Positions 17,543-27,713 of a DNA stretch of 64,000 nt are shown here, one piece after another. Below the pieces are notes generated by a model. It was not told the origin of the DNA, did no database searches, and worked only from the letters and a program-made list of their open reading frames with translations. The DNA is from Aliiglaciecola sp. LCG003 (lineage in GTDB: Bacteria; Pseudomonadota; Gammaproteobacteria; Enterobacterales; Alteromonadaceae), in assembly GCF_030316135.1 (NCBI RefSeq), contig NZ_CP128185.1:2046001-2110000 (forward strand), read 5' to 3'. Position 1 is the first letter of the stretch. Every line of letters begins with the position of its first letter. A program made the position numbers and the translations under genes.

Positions 17543-18028
17543 ATGCTCAAACCTTTTATTAGTGTCCAAACTGACGATTTTGACCAAAGTGTTGAATATA
17601 AACGTTTGTGTGTCGACAATGATAGTCAGGGGGCCGTGGTCACCTTTACTGGGTTAGTTAGAGATCACAACCTCGGTCATGCTGTAACAGGGCTATACCT
17701 TGAACATTACCCTGCAATGACAGAAAAAGCCTTAGTTGAGATAGCCGAAATGGCGCAAGCACGCTGGTCAATTGGCAGACTATCAATCATCCATCGGGTC
17801 GGGGAGTTATCAATTAACCAACAGATTGTGTTTGTTGGTGTGACCTGTGAGCATCGTAAAGCGGCCTTTGAGGCATGTGAATTTATTATGGATTACCTCA
17901 AGACCCAAGCACCTTTTTGGAAAAAAGAACACACTAGCGATATCAGTCAAAAGTGGGTCCAAGCACGAGATTCAGACCTATCTGCGCGACAAAAATGGAC
18001 AAAAACCAATCCTAACGACCCAGACTAA
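17543..18028 (+). CDS. moaE: Molybdopterin synthase catalytic subunit MoaE
   Basis: 161 residues. Uses MoaD thiocarboxylate to put two sulfurs into precursor Z. Motifs: [29 protein letters not shown], and APFWKKE with the catalytic Lys. The frame opens at 17501 inside moaD, but the ATG at 17543 lies behind a strong GGAGGG and starts the conserved [12 protein letters not shown], so it is chosen. Its last four bases overlap the 3' end of convergent cmoB. Confidence 0.95.
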   Translation: MLKPFISVQTDDFDQSVEYKRLCVDNDSQGAVVTFTGLVRDHNLGHAVTGLYLEHYPAMTEKALVEIAEMAQARWSIGRLSIIHRVGELSINQQIVFVGVTCEHRKAAFEACEFIMDYLKTQAPFWKKEHTSDISQKWVQARDSDLSARQKWTKTNPNDPD

Positions 18029-18996
18029 CTGATTGCGGTGATAACCGCTCGAAGCGGGGCTGGGTAACCTTCAATAGTCTTGCTATGATCTTCAGGGTCT
18101 AGAAAGTCTTCAAGAGAAAGGCTGCCCATCCAGTCTGTTTTTCGTTGTTCGTTCAGCGAAGTCGTAGCTGTATCAACTACTTTTATCTGGGTAAAACCCA
18201 CTCTAGATAACCACACTTTTAAGGCAGCGGTGCTTGGCAGGAACCATACATTACGCATTTGCGCATAGCGTTCACCAGCCATTAAAGCCGTGCTTTCGTC
18301 ACCTTCGACAACTAGGGTTTCAAGAACCAATTGACCACCTTTACGTAACTGACTTTTTAATTGATATAGGAAGTCAATTGGACTGCGTCTGTGATATAGC
18401 ACGCCCATGGAGAAGACAGTGTCAAATGCTTTCAACTCCGGTAGATCTTCGATTCCAATAGGTATCAAATGGATATTAGGGTCAGGATTAAAATGTTTTA
18501 TTGCTTGAAACTGAGTTAAGAAAAGTTGCGAGGGGTCGATGCCGACTACCATTTCGGCTTGTTCACCTAGCATTCTCCACATATGGTAACCACTGCCACA
18601 ACCCACATCTAAAATAGTTCGATTCTTTAATGGTTCAATATGGGGAAGCACCCGATCCCATTTCCAATCTGAGCGCCATTCGGTATCTATATTTATTCCG
18701 TGTATTTCAAACGGGCCTTTACGCCAAGGTTTAAACTGTTTCAGTAGTCCAATAATTTGTTTCTGGGTGTATTCATTGATGTCCTCTACCTGTCCGAATC
18801 TGACACTATTCTTCAGGTCAATATCCGACACTTGGGTAACGGGTAACTTACTCAGTAATTTAATCCATTTAGTGAAGTCACCATGTAATTGCTTTTTTTC
18901 CCAAAGGGCCAGTTGTGCTGGCAATACTTCTAGCCAGTGACTGAGTTTTGAACAGGCTATTTGCTGATAGAATTGATTAAACCAAGGAATAGACAT
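18025..18996 (-). CDS. cmoB: tRNA U34 carboxymethyltransferase CmoB
   Basis: 323 residues. Transfers the carboxymethyl group of carboxy-SAM to 5-hydroxyuridine at the tRNA wobble position, giving cmo5U. The SAM-binding motif is [15 protein letters not shown] in the second half; typical CmoB segments are [24 protein letters not shown] and [10 protein letters not shown]. It lies 2 bases after cmoA in the same operon. Confidence 0.95.
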   Translation of the reverse strand: MSIPWFNQFYQQIACSKLSHWLEVLPAQLALWEKKQLHGDFTKWIKLLSKLPVTQVSDIDLKNSVRFGQVEDINEYTQKQIIGLLKQFKPWRKGPFEIHGINIDTEWRSDWKWDRVLPHIEPLKNRTILDVGCGSGYHMWRMLGEQAEMVVGIDPSQLFLTQFQAIKHFNPDPNIHLIPIGIEDLPELKAFDTVFSMGVLYHRRSPIDFLYQLKSQLRKGGQLVLETLVVEGDESTALMAGERYAQMRNVWFLPSTAALKVWLSRVGFTQIKVVDTATTSLNEQRKTDWMGSLSLEDFLDPEDHSKTIEGYPAPLRAVITAIS

Positions 18997-18998
18997 TA

Positions 18999-19736
<738 letters not shown>

Positions 19737-19912
19737 TCACAAGTCATCAAGGGAATAAATTTGGCGCAATTCTACCTGTAGGTCCAGATTCAGGCAAATG
19801 AAGCTGAAAAGGTTGCAAAAAAATCGCTAAATTAAAAAAAAGCTTGGCTTTAACCTCTAAGTGTTTAGACTAAAGACGTATAGATAACTAACTGAAGCAA
19901 ATGGAAATAAGC

Positions 19913-20551
19913 ATGGTTAAAATTCTGATAGCGGATGACCATCCGTTATTTAGAGAGGCACTCAGTGGCGCATTAGAGCCGTTTTTTGAAGGTGCAGAGG
20001 TCATTGAGTCAGATAACTTAGAGTCAACTTTGTCAATGCTTGAAATGCATTCTGATATAAACTTGGTGTTACTTGATCTAAATATGCCGGGTTGTGAAAA
20101 CTATTATGGATTAATTCGGGTTACTGAAGATTTTCCAGAAGTACCTGTGGTGGTTATATCCGCCAGTGATTCTGCCCATACTATTTCGCAAACTATCGGC
20201 TTGGGCGCAAAAGCATTTATTTCAAAAGCTTCAGTAGTAGCGACTATCTCTGATGCCATACAAACGGTATTGGATGGTGGGACTTGGGTGCCCTTGGACT
20301 TAAAAGACAAGATCGACAGTATTAGCCAAGAACAACGAGATTCCGCCAACAAAGTAGCTTTGCTAACACCGAAACAGTTTCAGGTTCTTAAATTTTTGCA
20401 AGCAGGTCAATTGAATAAACAAATAGCCTATGAGTTAGGCGTGACTGAAGCGACTATTAAGGCGCACATAAGTGCTATTTTTAAGAAGCTAGAAGTGAAC
20501 ACCAGAACTCAAGCTGTATTATTGGTTGAGAAACTGCAACATCAGATGTAA
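19913..20551 (+). CDS. LuxR/NarL-type response regulator (orphan)
   Basis: About 212 residues. Receiver domain with acidic pocket Asp8-Asp9, phospho-acceptor Asp55 (LLDLNMPG) and Lys105; C-terminal LuxR-type helix-turn-helix (LTPKQFQVLKFL...NKQIAYELGVTEATIKAHISAIFKKL). A DNA-binding regulator whose target genes are unknown. No histidine kinase lies nearby. The frame also offers ATG at 19901; the second ATG at 19913 is preceded by GGAA and begins the conserved VKILIADDHP. Confidence 0.88.
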   Translation: MVKILIADDHPLFREALSGALEPFFEGAEVIESDNLESTLSMLEMHSDINLVLLDLNMPGCENYYGLIRVTEDFPEVPVVVISASDSAHTISQTIGLGAKAFISKASVVATISDAIQTVLDGGTWVPLDLKDKIDSISQEQRDSANKVALLTPKQFQVLKFLQAGQLNKQIAYELGVTEATIKAHISAIFKKLEVNTRTQAVLLVEKLQHQM

Positions 20552-20593
20552 ACCAGCTATTACTAATGACTTTGGTGAAAAATAAGGCCATAA

Positions 20594-21595
20594 ATGATTG
20601 ATTATACCTTGCCTGTTATAGATCTTCACAGGCATCTAGATGGCAATATAAGACCAGAAGTAATTTGGTCACTTGCACAGAAGCACCAAATTGATTTACC
20701 TGTCAGTTCCTTGTCGGAATTACAACAGCTAACCCAGATACAAGATAAAAGCACAGATCTTATGGCATTCCTTAAAAAGTTGGATGTGGGAGTGTCCATG
20801 TTAGTCAATTATGATGCTTGCTTTGATGTTGCCTATGAAAACATCCGAGATGCCCAGCAAGCTAAACTTGATTACGTCGAATTACGCTTTTCCCCTTTTT
20901 ACATGGCGCGAACCCATAGCTTAGATATGACGCAACTTATTGCTGCAGTGATTGATGGGGTCAGGGCTGGTGAAAAGGATTTTTCAGTCAAGACGAATTT
21001 AATTGGTATTTTGAGCCGTACTTATGGTGTGGAGCAATGTATGGCTGAATTAGAGGCTTTGTTATCTCATAAAGATGATTTATGTGGACTAGATTTAGCC
21101 GGTGATGAAAAAGGATTTCCAGCGGAGTTATTTGTCGATCACTTTTTGCTGGCTCGGGACGCAGGCTGGAATATTACTGTTCATGCTGGAGAAGCCGATG
21201 GGCCGCAAAGCATCTGGAACGCAATATACAAGTTAGGAGCCACTCGGATTGGACATGGTGTCAGTGCCATCCAGGATGAGAAACTGATGACTTACATGGC
21301 TGATAATCAAATTGCCATAGAAAGCTGTCTTACTTCTAACTTCCAGACCGGAACCGTGGGAGATTTAAAAAAGCACCCCATATTAACTTTTTTGAAGAAA
21401 GGCTTACTCGTTACGCTAAATACCGATGATCCAGCGGTCTCAGGTATCACCTTAGAACACGAGTACAAAGTAGCAAATGAAACACTGGGTATCAGTGCTG
21501 AGAACCTGCGCTTAATTCAGCGCAATTCAGTCAAAGCTGCATTTTTGTCAGAAAGTGAAAAACAAACCTTGCTGAACAAAAGTCAACTCCTCTAG
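20594..21595 (+). CDS. add: Adenosine deaminase
   Basis: 333 residues, amidohydrolase fold; deaminates adenosine and deoxyadenosine. Zinc and catalytic residues visible: His12-x-His14 (DLHRHLDG), HAGE, HGVSA and NTDDPAVSG. Single gene following the response regulator; the structured element at 21632-21721 lies just downstream. Confidence 0.93.
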   Translation: MIDYTLPVIDLHRHLDGNIRPEVIWSLAQKHQIDLPVSSLSELQQLTQIQDKSTDLMAFLKKLDVGVSMLVNYDACFDVAYENIRDAQQAKLDYVELRFSPFYMARTHSLDMTQLIAAVIDGVRAGEKDFSVKTNLIGILSRTYGVEQCMAELEALLSHKDDLCGLDLAGDEKGFPAELFVDHFLLARDAGWNITVHAGEADGPQSIWNAIYKLGATRIGHGVSAIQDEKLMTYMADNQIAIESCLTSNFQTGTVGDLKKHPILTFLKKGLLVTLNTDDPAVSGITLEHEYKVANETLGISAENLRLIQRNSVKAAFLSESEKQTLLNKSQLL

Positions 21596-21631
21596 CCCCA
21601 GAGTTAACTTTTCGTGCCATCTCGATTTTAG

Positions 21632-21721
21632 AATCCCGTTATGTATAAGGTGTTTGCAAGCACAGGGAAACTTCATTCATCCCTCTGAGCGTAAACACCT
21701 ACTGGCGATAACCACGGGATT
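21632..21721. repeat. Nested inverted-repeat element (RNA-like fold) after add
   Basis: Three nested arms: AATCCCGT at 21632-21639 with ACGGGATT at 21714-21721; AGGTGTTT at 21648-21655 with AAACACCT at 21693-21700; and AGGG 21664-21667 with CCCT 21681-21684. Outer and middle arms are perfect 8-bp matches. No T tract follows on either strand. It overlaps the stop codon of the convergent unknown gene. It could be a bidirectional terminator, an RNA stability element or a small mobile repeat. Confidence 0.6.
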
Positions 21722-22139
21722 AGGACATACCTTTGTAATCGGCTTCAAGGTCTTCGATTTTACTTTTGCCTTTATTCCAATCTTTCACTTTGTGTAACTT
21801 GTAAGCGAAAGCTGTTCCCTCGGAAAGACTTATAGTTTGCTTACTCATACCGCTGACGTCAAAAGATATATCTAAACTGTTACCTAAGGCTTCAACGCCA
21901 TAGGAACTTGAAGAGCTACCTGAAAAGGCCTCTGCTAATTCTGCCTCTACGACAAACCATACTTCACTGACTATTCTAGCGTCATTACCCTCATCCGCTA
22001 GATAGTTTCGCATAATGTCTGCGTCGTTGTTTAATACTCGTTTTAGCGGCCCTTCATCAATCGAGAAACTCATCAATTTCAGTTTGGCTGTCTTGGCTTT
22101 GGCAAGGGAAATAAATGGTTTACATTTCTTGAGGACCAT
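21720..22139 (-). CDS. Hypothetical protein, 139 residues
   Basis: I do not recognise this protein. It has no signal peptide or membrane segment, begins with a basic stretch rich in Lys, contains a run of five Ser (SGSSSSSYG) mid-protein, and ends with an acidic/lysine-rich tail. Predicted beta-rich in the middle. No good Shine-Dalgarno precedes the ATG; an internal ATG near residue 23 (MSFSIDEG) is an alternative. It sits alone between a structured repeat and an intergenic region with strong hairpins. Confidence 0.55.
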   Translation of the reverse strand: MVLKKCKPFISLAKAKTAKLKLMSFSIDEGPLKRVLNNDADIMRNYLADEGNDARIVSEVWFVVEAELAEAFSGSSSSSYGVEALGNSLDISFDVSGMSKQTISLSEGTAFAYKLHKVKDWNKGKSKIEDLEADYKGMS

Positions 22140-22441
22140 ATCTGTATAGCCATAATATAAATTGAATCTATTTTGTGCCGTGTTAAGCCCTAAGGGCTCA
22201 GCACCTAATTATTATAGTCGCTGTACAAAAAACGTACGAGTGTGTGAGCTTATGTATTGCAAGCTTGTCATTAAAAATACCTTAAAAGGCCACCGCGCCG
22301 TTTTAGGTATATAAAAATAAGGGCGGTAGATAATAGGCTAGGTAATGATGGGAGAGGGTTTAAAGTAGCGCTGGTCAGCCAATACTAAAATACTAGCTGA
22401 CCGAGCGTTTTTTAGCGTCAAACAAAGGACATCACGCGGCT
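22140..22441. other. Structured intergenic region between unknown gene and fadE
   Basis: Contains a nested hairpin (GTGC 22175-22178/GCAC 22201-22204 around AGCCC/GGGCT 22186-22198), a longer imperfect inverted repeat TACCTTAAAA/TTTTAGGTA around 22280-22310, and a strong terminator at 22368-22413 pointing along the plus strand. A weak plus-strand promoter-like pair (TTGAGG 22129-22134, TAATAT 22153-22158) exists. No annotated plus-strand gene feeds this terminator. Confidence 0.45.
22368..22413 (+). terminator. Intrinsic terminator without an annotated plus-strand gene
   Basis: GCGCT-GGTCAGC (22368-22379) pairs with GCTGACC-AGCG (22396-22407, one bulged G), followed by six T (22408-22413). 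It could also act weakly for fadE on the minus strand, where only TTT follows after a few bases. Confidence 0.65.
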
Positions 22442-24904
22442 TTAAGCTGCCTTGGTCCGTGATTTTCCTTTAGCCTTGCTGGCAGGTTTTTTCACCATTA
22501 AATCTTCTGGCGCGAAGTCATCCACATTTATCACCTGTAAACGACCTACTTCTGCTCGGGTTAATAAATCGGCTTCTTCATTCGTTAGTACGCCCAATTC
22601 CAATCCCGTTTTAGCCACTAGATCAAGTTGGGTGAAAGACAGCCTTTCACCTGCCGCTTTACATACTTTGTCATACAAAGGCTCGGCCGCTAATATGTCA
22701 TCTAGGATTTGTTCGAGACGTCCCATAGCATTCCCTTCATCACGGCCTAAATATTGGCCATTTGCCAAGCGGGTTCTGGCTTCACTAGGAGTCTGCAGCA
22801 AAGTAGCTATCTGATGTTCAATCTTGTCATTTGGGCGTGAATAGGACTTGCCAAACGGCATGATGAATAACTTCAATCCGAAACCTAGCCCTTTGTTTGG
22901 GAAATTATTCAGCAACTCCTCCATAGCGGTTTCTAATTGAAACATACAGTCTTGCATAGCCCAATGAAGTAATGGTAAGTCTTGTTTCAAGCGACCTTGG
23001 TCATCGAACTTTTTGAGTACAGCTGAAGCTAGATACAAATAACTTAAAATATCACCTAAACGTGCAGAAAGACGTTCACGGCGCTTTAATTCACCACCTA
23101 ACACTCCCATGGCTACATCTGAAAGCAATGCCATATTGGCACTGTAGCGCTTCATAGAGCGGTAATATTGACTGGTTTCATCAGAGAAAGGAGCGTCTGC
23201 CGTTATCGAACCGGTATAAGCAAACCAAAAACTACGGAAGAAATTACTGATAGCAAAACCGATATGGCCAAAAATAGCGCTATCAAACTCTTCAAGACCC
23301 TGTTGCTCGTCTTTATTGCCAGCTGCATACATTTCCTTTAAAACAAAAGGATGGCAGCGTATTGCACCTTGACCGTAAATCATCATATTACGGGTTAGAA
23401 TATTCGCACCTTCAACCGTAATTGCAATAGGAGCGCCTTGGTATGCACGACCTAAGTAGTTGTTGGGGCCTAACATGACGCCCTTACCACCATGCACATC
23501 CATGGCATCATTAACCACTGTGCGCATTTTTTCGGTTAAATGGTACTTACAGATTGCGGAGATGACAGATGGTTTCTCGCCTAGATCTACCCCTTTGGTG
23601 GAAAGGCTAGTGACGGCATCCATAAGATATGCATTACCACCAATGCGACCTAGCATCTGCTCTATCCCTTCCATTTTACCAACAGGCATCTTAAATTGAC
23701 GGCGAATTCGAGCATAGGCGCCAGTTGCTAAAGCAATGGTTTTTGTGCCGCCTGCTGAGGTTGACGGTAGCGTTATACAACGGCCAACCGACAAACATTC
23801 AACCAGCATACGCCAACCTTGACCCGCCATAGCTGCACCACCGATGATGAAATCAATTGGCACAAAGATATCCTTGCCTCTTAAAGGGCCATTTTGAAAG
23901 GGCACATTTAACGGGAAGTGACGATTGCCAATTTCTAACCCTTTGAGATCTGCAGGAATAAGCGCACAGGTAATCCCCAGTTCTTTTTCATCCCCTAGCA
24001 GTCCTTCTGGATCGAACATTTTAAATGCGAGTCCAACCACCGTTGCTACTGGAGCTAGGGTGATATAACGCTTATCAAAGGTCAACTTCATACCAATGAC
24101 TTCTTCACCTTCCCACTGGCCTTTACACACAATACCGGTATCGGGAATTGCGCCAGCATCTGAACCAGCTTCTGGACCGGTTAATGCGAAGCATGGAATC
24201 TCTTGACCGGCAGCTAAACGGGGCAGGTAATGTTGTTGCTGTTCTTTGGTACCATAGTGCTGTAGTAACTCTCCCGGACCCAATGAATTAGGCACACCAA
24301 CGGTAGTTGCCAATACAGCATTACAACCAGATAGCTTTTGAAGAACACGAGATTGTGCATATGCAGAGAAGTCCAAACCACCATATTCTTTTTTGATTAT
24401 CATGGCGAAGAACTTATTATCTTTTAAATATTGCCATGTTTCAGGTGATAAATCAGCGTGATTGTGATGTATATCCCATTCATTCACCATTCGGCATACT
24501 ACTTCGACAGGCCCATCTAGGAAGGCTTGTTCTTCAGCGGATAATACCGGCTGAGTAATGCCATGTAACTTACTCCAATCTGGATTGCCGCTGAAAATCT
24601 CACCGTCCCACCAAACTGTACCTGCATCTATAGCTTCTTGCTCGGTACGGGACATTTCGGGCATTATTTTACGGTAAGTCTTTAAAATAGGCTTGGTCAG
24701 ATATTCTTTACGAATCGACTCCATATTTAACGGGATAGCTATCGCTAAAAATAGTAGCCAAGTGAAAAAACCAATATAACCAAAGCTAGTCCCAAGAATT
24801 AAAGCTAAGGCAACTATAATAGTTGCATTCAATAGCTTCATTCTTAAAAAACTTACCACACCAATTGCACCTATAACGGTGACTAACCACAACAAAATAT
24901 TCAT
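22442..24904 (-). CDS. fadE: Acyl-CoA dehydrogenase FadE
   Basis: 820 residues, matching the long gammaproteobacterial FadE type. Catalyses the first FAD-dependent step of fatty-acid beta-oxidation. Two or three N-terminal hydrophobic segments (about 1-75) suggest membrane association. The dehydrogenase core spans about 90-560 (LTGPEAGSDAGAIPDTG, MDVHGGKGVMLGPNN, TVEGANILTRNMMIYGQGA), followed by a C-terminal FadE-specific domain and a Lys-rich tail. Single gene; the region upstream carries a long hairpin. Confidence 0.93.
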   Translation of the reverse strand: MNILLWLVTVIGAIGVVSFLRMKLLNATIIVALALILGTSFGYIGFFTWLLFLAIAIPLNMESIRKEYLTKPILKTYRKIMPEMSRTEQEAIDAGTVWWDGEIFSGNPDWSKLHGITQPVLSAEEQAFLDGPVEVVCRMVNEWDIHHNHADLSPETWQYLKDNKFFAMIIKKEYGGLDFSAYAQSRVLQKLSGCNAVLATTVGVPNSLGPGELLQHYGTKEQQQHYLPRLAAGQEIPCFALTGPEAGSDAGAIPDTGIVCKGQWEGEEVIGMKLTFDKRYITLAPVATVVGLAFKMFDPEGLLGDEKELGITCALIPADLKGLEIGNRHFPLNVPFQNGPLRGKDIFVPIDFIIGGAAMAGQGWRMLVECLSVGRCITLPSTSAGGTKTIALATGAYARIRRQFKMPVGKMEGIEQMLGRIGGNAYLMDAVTSLSTKGVDLGEKPSVISAICKYHLTEKMRTVVNDAMDVHGGKGVMLGPNNYLGRAYQGAPIAITVEGANILTRNMMIYGQGAIRCHPFVLKEMYAAGNKDEQQGLEEFDSAIFGHIGFAISNFFRSFWFAYTGSITADAPFSDETSQYYRSMKRYSANMALLSDVAMGVLGGELKRRERLSARLGDILSYLYLASAVLKKFDDQGRLKQDLPLLHWAMQDCMFQLETAMEELLNNFPNKGLGFGLKLFIMPFGKSYSRPNDKIEHQIATLLQTPSEARTRLANGQYLGRDEGNAMGRLEQILDDILAAEPLYDKVCKAAGERLSFTQLDLVAKTGLELGVLTNEEADLLTRAEVGRLQVINVDDFAPEDLMVKKPASKAKGKSRTKAA

Positions 24905-25024
24905 TTATTTCCCCAAGTTAGAGGTCTGACCACAGCGCTAGAAAATATTATTATCCAAAGCAAAGGTCAAGTGAATTCAACAGCAATTAACGCTTTCTCT
25001 AAGCATGGCCGAGAAATCGCTTAT

Positions 25025-25059
25025 TTCAAGCCAAATTGCCAGAACAATGTTGGCTTGAA
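25025..25059. terminator. Strong hairpin between DUF3108 gene and fadE
   Basis: Perfect 10-bp inverted repeat TTCAAGCCAA (25025-25034)/TTGGCTTGAA (25050-25059), with further ATTG/CAAT pairing inside. It lies 37 bases after the purM-purN-DUF3108 operon on the minus strand. No clear T tract follows, so termination is likely but not certain; it could instead be an operator for fadE. Confidence 0.5.
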
Positions 25060-25095
25060 GATATACGTAGAAAGTGACGAAGGAGTTTTAAAGTA

Positions 25096-25800
25096 TTAAT
25101 TGGCGCTTTGGAATCGGGCGAGTTGGATATCGCCTTGTTCTTCGCCATCTTTGAATTGTTGTAAGCGGACAAGTTGATAATTAAGAGAAGGCGCAAACCA
25201 AGCAAAAGTCTCTCGCTTGCTATTTTCGCGCATTAACTTAACTTTTATTCCTTCTATACTGCCATAGGGCAGCTCCAAAGGTTCTTTGTCCAAAACTAAC
25301 ATATCATAATGGCGTAGTTCTCCTCGGCTATTAATAAGATTGTACTTGAAGGACGTTTTATCATTTGACAGTTGCAGTTGAATATCCAAACGATAGAGTT
25401 GGTTATCAAACTCATCATGCCAGGTAAGTTTTTGCTCTTTATTGACTAAAATAGAGTTATCTTGACGATTGAATTCAGCTAATAGATCTTTATCTGAACC
25501 AAATCCAGTGCGTTGATAAGTGTATTTAAACGGCGTAATGGTGTCATTTTCAAAACTAAACAAACTAACTTCTTTTCGCATATCAGATAAAAAGAAAAAG
25601 GATATTTTTGACTGGTAAGCCAAGCGATACTTTTGCCGACCAAGTGATTCTAGTTTAAGGGTGGCCTCACCCAGTTCTCGACCATATTGATAGGCTTTAT
25701 ATTGCGCCTCAAATTCGGTCAAGCCAGCAGCAGAAGCCACGGAGCAGCAACCCAATACCAAAAGCGCAAATCCATATTTAATTTTACTAATCAGCTGCAT
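25096..25800 (-). CDS. DUF3108 domain-containing exported protein
   Basis: About 234 residues. Signal peptide (MQLISKIKYGFALLVLGCCSVASA) then a beta-rich DUF3108 domain. The frame opens earlier at 25827, but the ATG at 25800 starts the signal peptide. It overlaps the end of purN by 14 bases, so it is the third gene of that operon; purM-purN-DUF3108 is a common order in gammaproteobacteria. A cysteine pair lies in the signal region, but no clear lipobox spacing is seen. Function unknown; probably periplasmic. Confidence 0.82.
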   Translation of the reverse strand: MQLISKIKYGFALLVLGCCSVASAAGLTEFEAQYKAYQYGRELGEATLKLESLGRQKYRLAYQSKISFFFLSDMRKEVSLFSFENDTITPFKYTYQRTGFGSDKDLLAEFNRQDNSILVNKEQKLTWHDEFDNQLYRLDIQLQLSNDKTSFKYNLINSRGELRHYDMLVLDKEPLELPYGSIEGIKVKLMRENSKRETFAWFAPSLNYQLVRLQQFKDGEEQGDIQLARFQSAN

Positions 25801-26437
25801 AGCCTGATTCGGGAAGTTCGTTTCCATCCAATACTGCCTTATTATTTACCATAACCAACCGTTTACTACAAAACCAGTCTACAACAAGAGGGTAAATATT
25901 GCGTTCTTGTTGCTGAACTCTTTCGGCTAACTCAGTTGTCGTATCATCCTCAAACACTGGGACTTTTGACTGTATTATAACTGGGCCACCGTCCAACTCA
26001 GGTGTAACAAAATGCACCGAGGCGCCATGCTCTTTATCTCCTGCATCCAATGCTTTTTGATGGGTGTGCAAGCCTTTATACTTCGGCAACAAAGAAGGAT
26101 GTATATTCAGCATTTTGCCTTCCCAAGTTTTGACGAAGTCTTCGCTTAAAATTCGCATAAATCCAGCTAACACCACTAAGTCGACTTGCAACTCAGTTAA
26201 CGTTTCCAGCAATGCTTGATCATAATCTTGACGCGTAGAAAAAGCTTTATGATCTATCACTATGCCGGGGACCTTTGCCTGCTGGGCCCGCGTTAGTCCG
26301 TAAGCACCATCTACATTTGAAATCACTGCAATTATTTTAGCTACATCTGGCTTATCATTAAAATAATCCAAAATGGCTTGCAAATTGGAACCATTTCCTG
26401 AAATGAGCACGGCAACTGAAGTAGGAGAGTTAATCAC
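25787..26437 (-). CDS. purN: Phosphoribosylglycinamide formyltransferase PurN
   Basis: 216 residues. Transfers formyl from 10-formyl-THF to GAR in purine synthesis. Motifs: ISGNGSNLQAILD, LAGFMRILS, and active-site NIHPSLLPKYKG with VHFVTPELDGGPVI (Asn, His and Asp catalytic). It starts with GTG immediately after the purM stop, with no spacer. Confidence 0.95.
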   Translation of the reverse strand: MINSPTSVAVLISGNGSNLQAILDYFNDKPDVAKIIAVISNVDGAYGLTRAQQAKVPGIVIDHKAFSTRQDYDQALLETLTELQVDLVVLAGFMRILSEDFVKTWEGKMLNIHPSLLPKYKGLHTHQKALDAGDKEHGASVHFVTPELDGGPVIIQSKVPVFEDDTTTELAERVQQQERNIYPLVVDWFCSKRLVMVNNKAVLDGNELPESGYAAD

Positions 26438-27478
26438 TTATATTATCTCTACCTGCTCATCCTGAGGGGATTGCGCTTCAATTGAACCCAGTTTCCATGC
26501 TGTTTCGCCTAAGCTATTTAAGATATCAATAGCATTTTGCACATCAGAATCTGGCAATACTATTATCAGACCCACACCGCAATTAAAAGTTCGGAACATT
26601 TCATGTTCAGTGATATTTCCTTGCTGTTGTAACCAGTCAAAAATAGCCGGACGAGTCCAGCTATTGCCTTGCACAACCGCTTTTACACCTTCGGGTAAAA
26701 CACGGGGGATATTTTCCCAAAAACCACCACCGGTAATATGTGAAATGGCGTGAACCTTAGTTGTTTCTAAAAGTTTAAGTATGGATTTTACATATATCCG
26801 GGTTGGCTCAAGAAGATGATCAGCAAGGGTTGTACCCTCAAATGCTTGATCTGTTTGAGCGCCACTAACCTCAAGTACCTTGCGGATCAATGAATAACCA
26901 TTCGAATGAGGTCCAGAAGAGGCAAGGGCAATGATCCCGTCGCCTGCTTTTACATGGCTGCCATCAATGACATCGTCTGCCTCGACAACGCCCACACAAA
27001 AACCTGCGACATCATAATCGTTGCCGTGATACATCCCTGGCATCTCAGCGGTTTCACCACCTATTAATGCACATCCTGACATTTCACAGCCAGCACCAAT
27101 TCCACTTACCACTTCAGTAGCAGTATCAACGTCAAGTTTTCCAGTGGCATAGTAGTCCAGGAAAAATAACGGCTCTGCGCCTTGAACGATTAAATCATTG
27201 ACGCACATTGCGACCAAATCAATGCCAATCCCAAAGTGTTTTTTCAGATCCATGGCCAAGCGAAGTTTGGTTCCCACGCCATCGGTACCCGAAACTAATA
27301 AGGGGGTTTTATACTTCTGTGGGATGGAACAAAGTGCACCAAATCCACCTAACCCACCTTTAACTTCTGGACGATGAGTTTTTTTGGTTACAGATTTGAT
27401 TCTTTCTACTAGTTGGTTTCCAGCATCAATATCAACGCCTGCGTCTTTGTAACTAAGGGATGGATTTGTATCGCTCAC
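26438..27478 (-). CDS. purM: Phosphoribosylformylglycinamidine cyclo-ligase PurM
   Basis: 346 residues. Converts FGAM to AIR with ATP. Typical segments: [13 protein letters not shown] at the start, [38 protein letters not shown] and THITGGG-type [17 protein letters not shown] start with GAGG upstream. First gene of the operon; no clear PurR box upstream. Confidence 0.95.
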   Translation of the reverse strand: MSDTNPSLSYKDAGVDIDAGNQLVERIKSVTKKTHRPEVKGGLGGFGALCSIPQKYKTPLLVSGTDGVGTKLRLAMDLKKHFGIGIDLVAMCVNDLIVQGAEPLFFLDYYATGKLDVDTATEVVSGIGAGCEMSGCALIGGETAEMPGMYHGNDYDVAGFCVGVVEADDVIDGSHVKAGDGIIALASSGPHSNGYSLIRKVLEVSGAQTDQAFEGTTLADHLLEPTRIYVKSILKLLETTKVHAISHITGGGFWENIPRVLPEGVKAVVQGNSWTRPAIFDWLQQQGNITEHEMFRTFNCGVGLIIVLPDSDVQNAIDILNSLGETAWKLGSIEAQSPQDEQVEII

Positions 27479-27713
27479 GGTATGCCTCGGTGCAAAAATT
27501 TTGCGGATTTTATCAGTTAGACAAAAGAAAAGGTACTGTAAATCAAATCAATCTGGATAAGTTGTAATAAATAATCTCAGTATTAAGACTAATTTAACCA
27601 CCTTGACACCAGAAAATGGTAATCTTTAGCCATCAATTCGTAATCAGTTGATGAAATTTGTAACTAAATCAATAACAATATCGTTTTGCGGAACTAAGGT
27701 TAGTATAGCTGAA

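Noticed and set aside
21632-21721. Integron attC site
   Set aside because: The arms do not carry the RYYYAAC/GTTRRRY core sites, and no integrase or cassette array is present.
27480-27510. PurR operator upstream of purM
   Set aside because: A GCAAAA/TTTTGC palindrome exists but has an odd-length centre without the CG core of PurR boxes.
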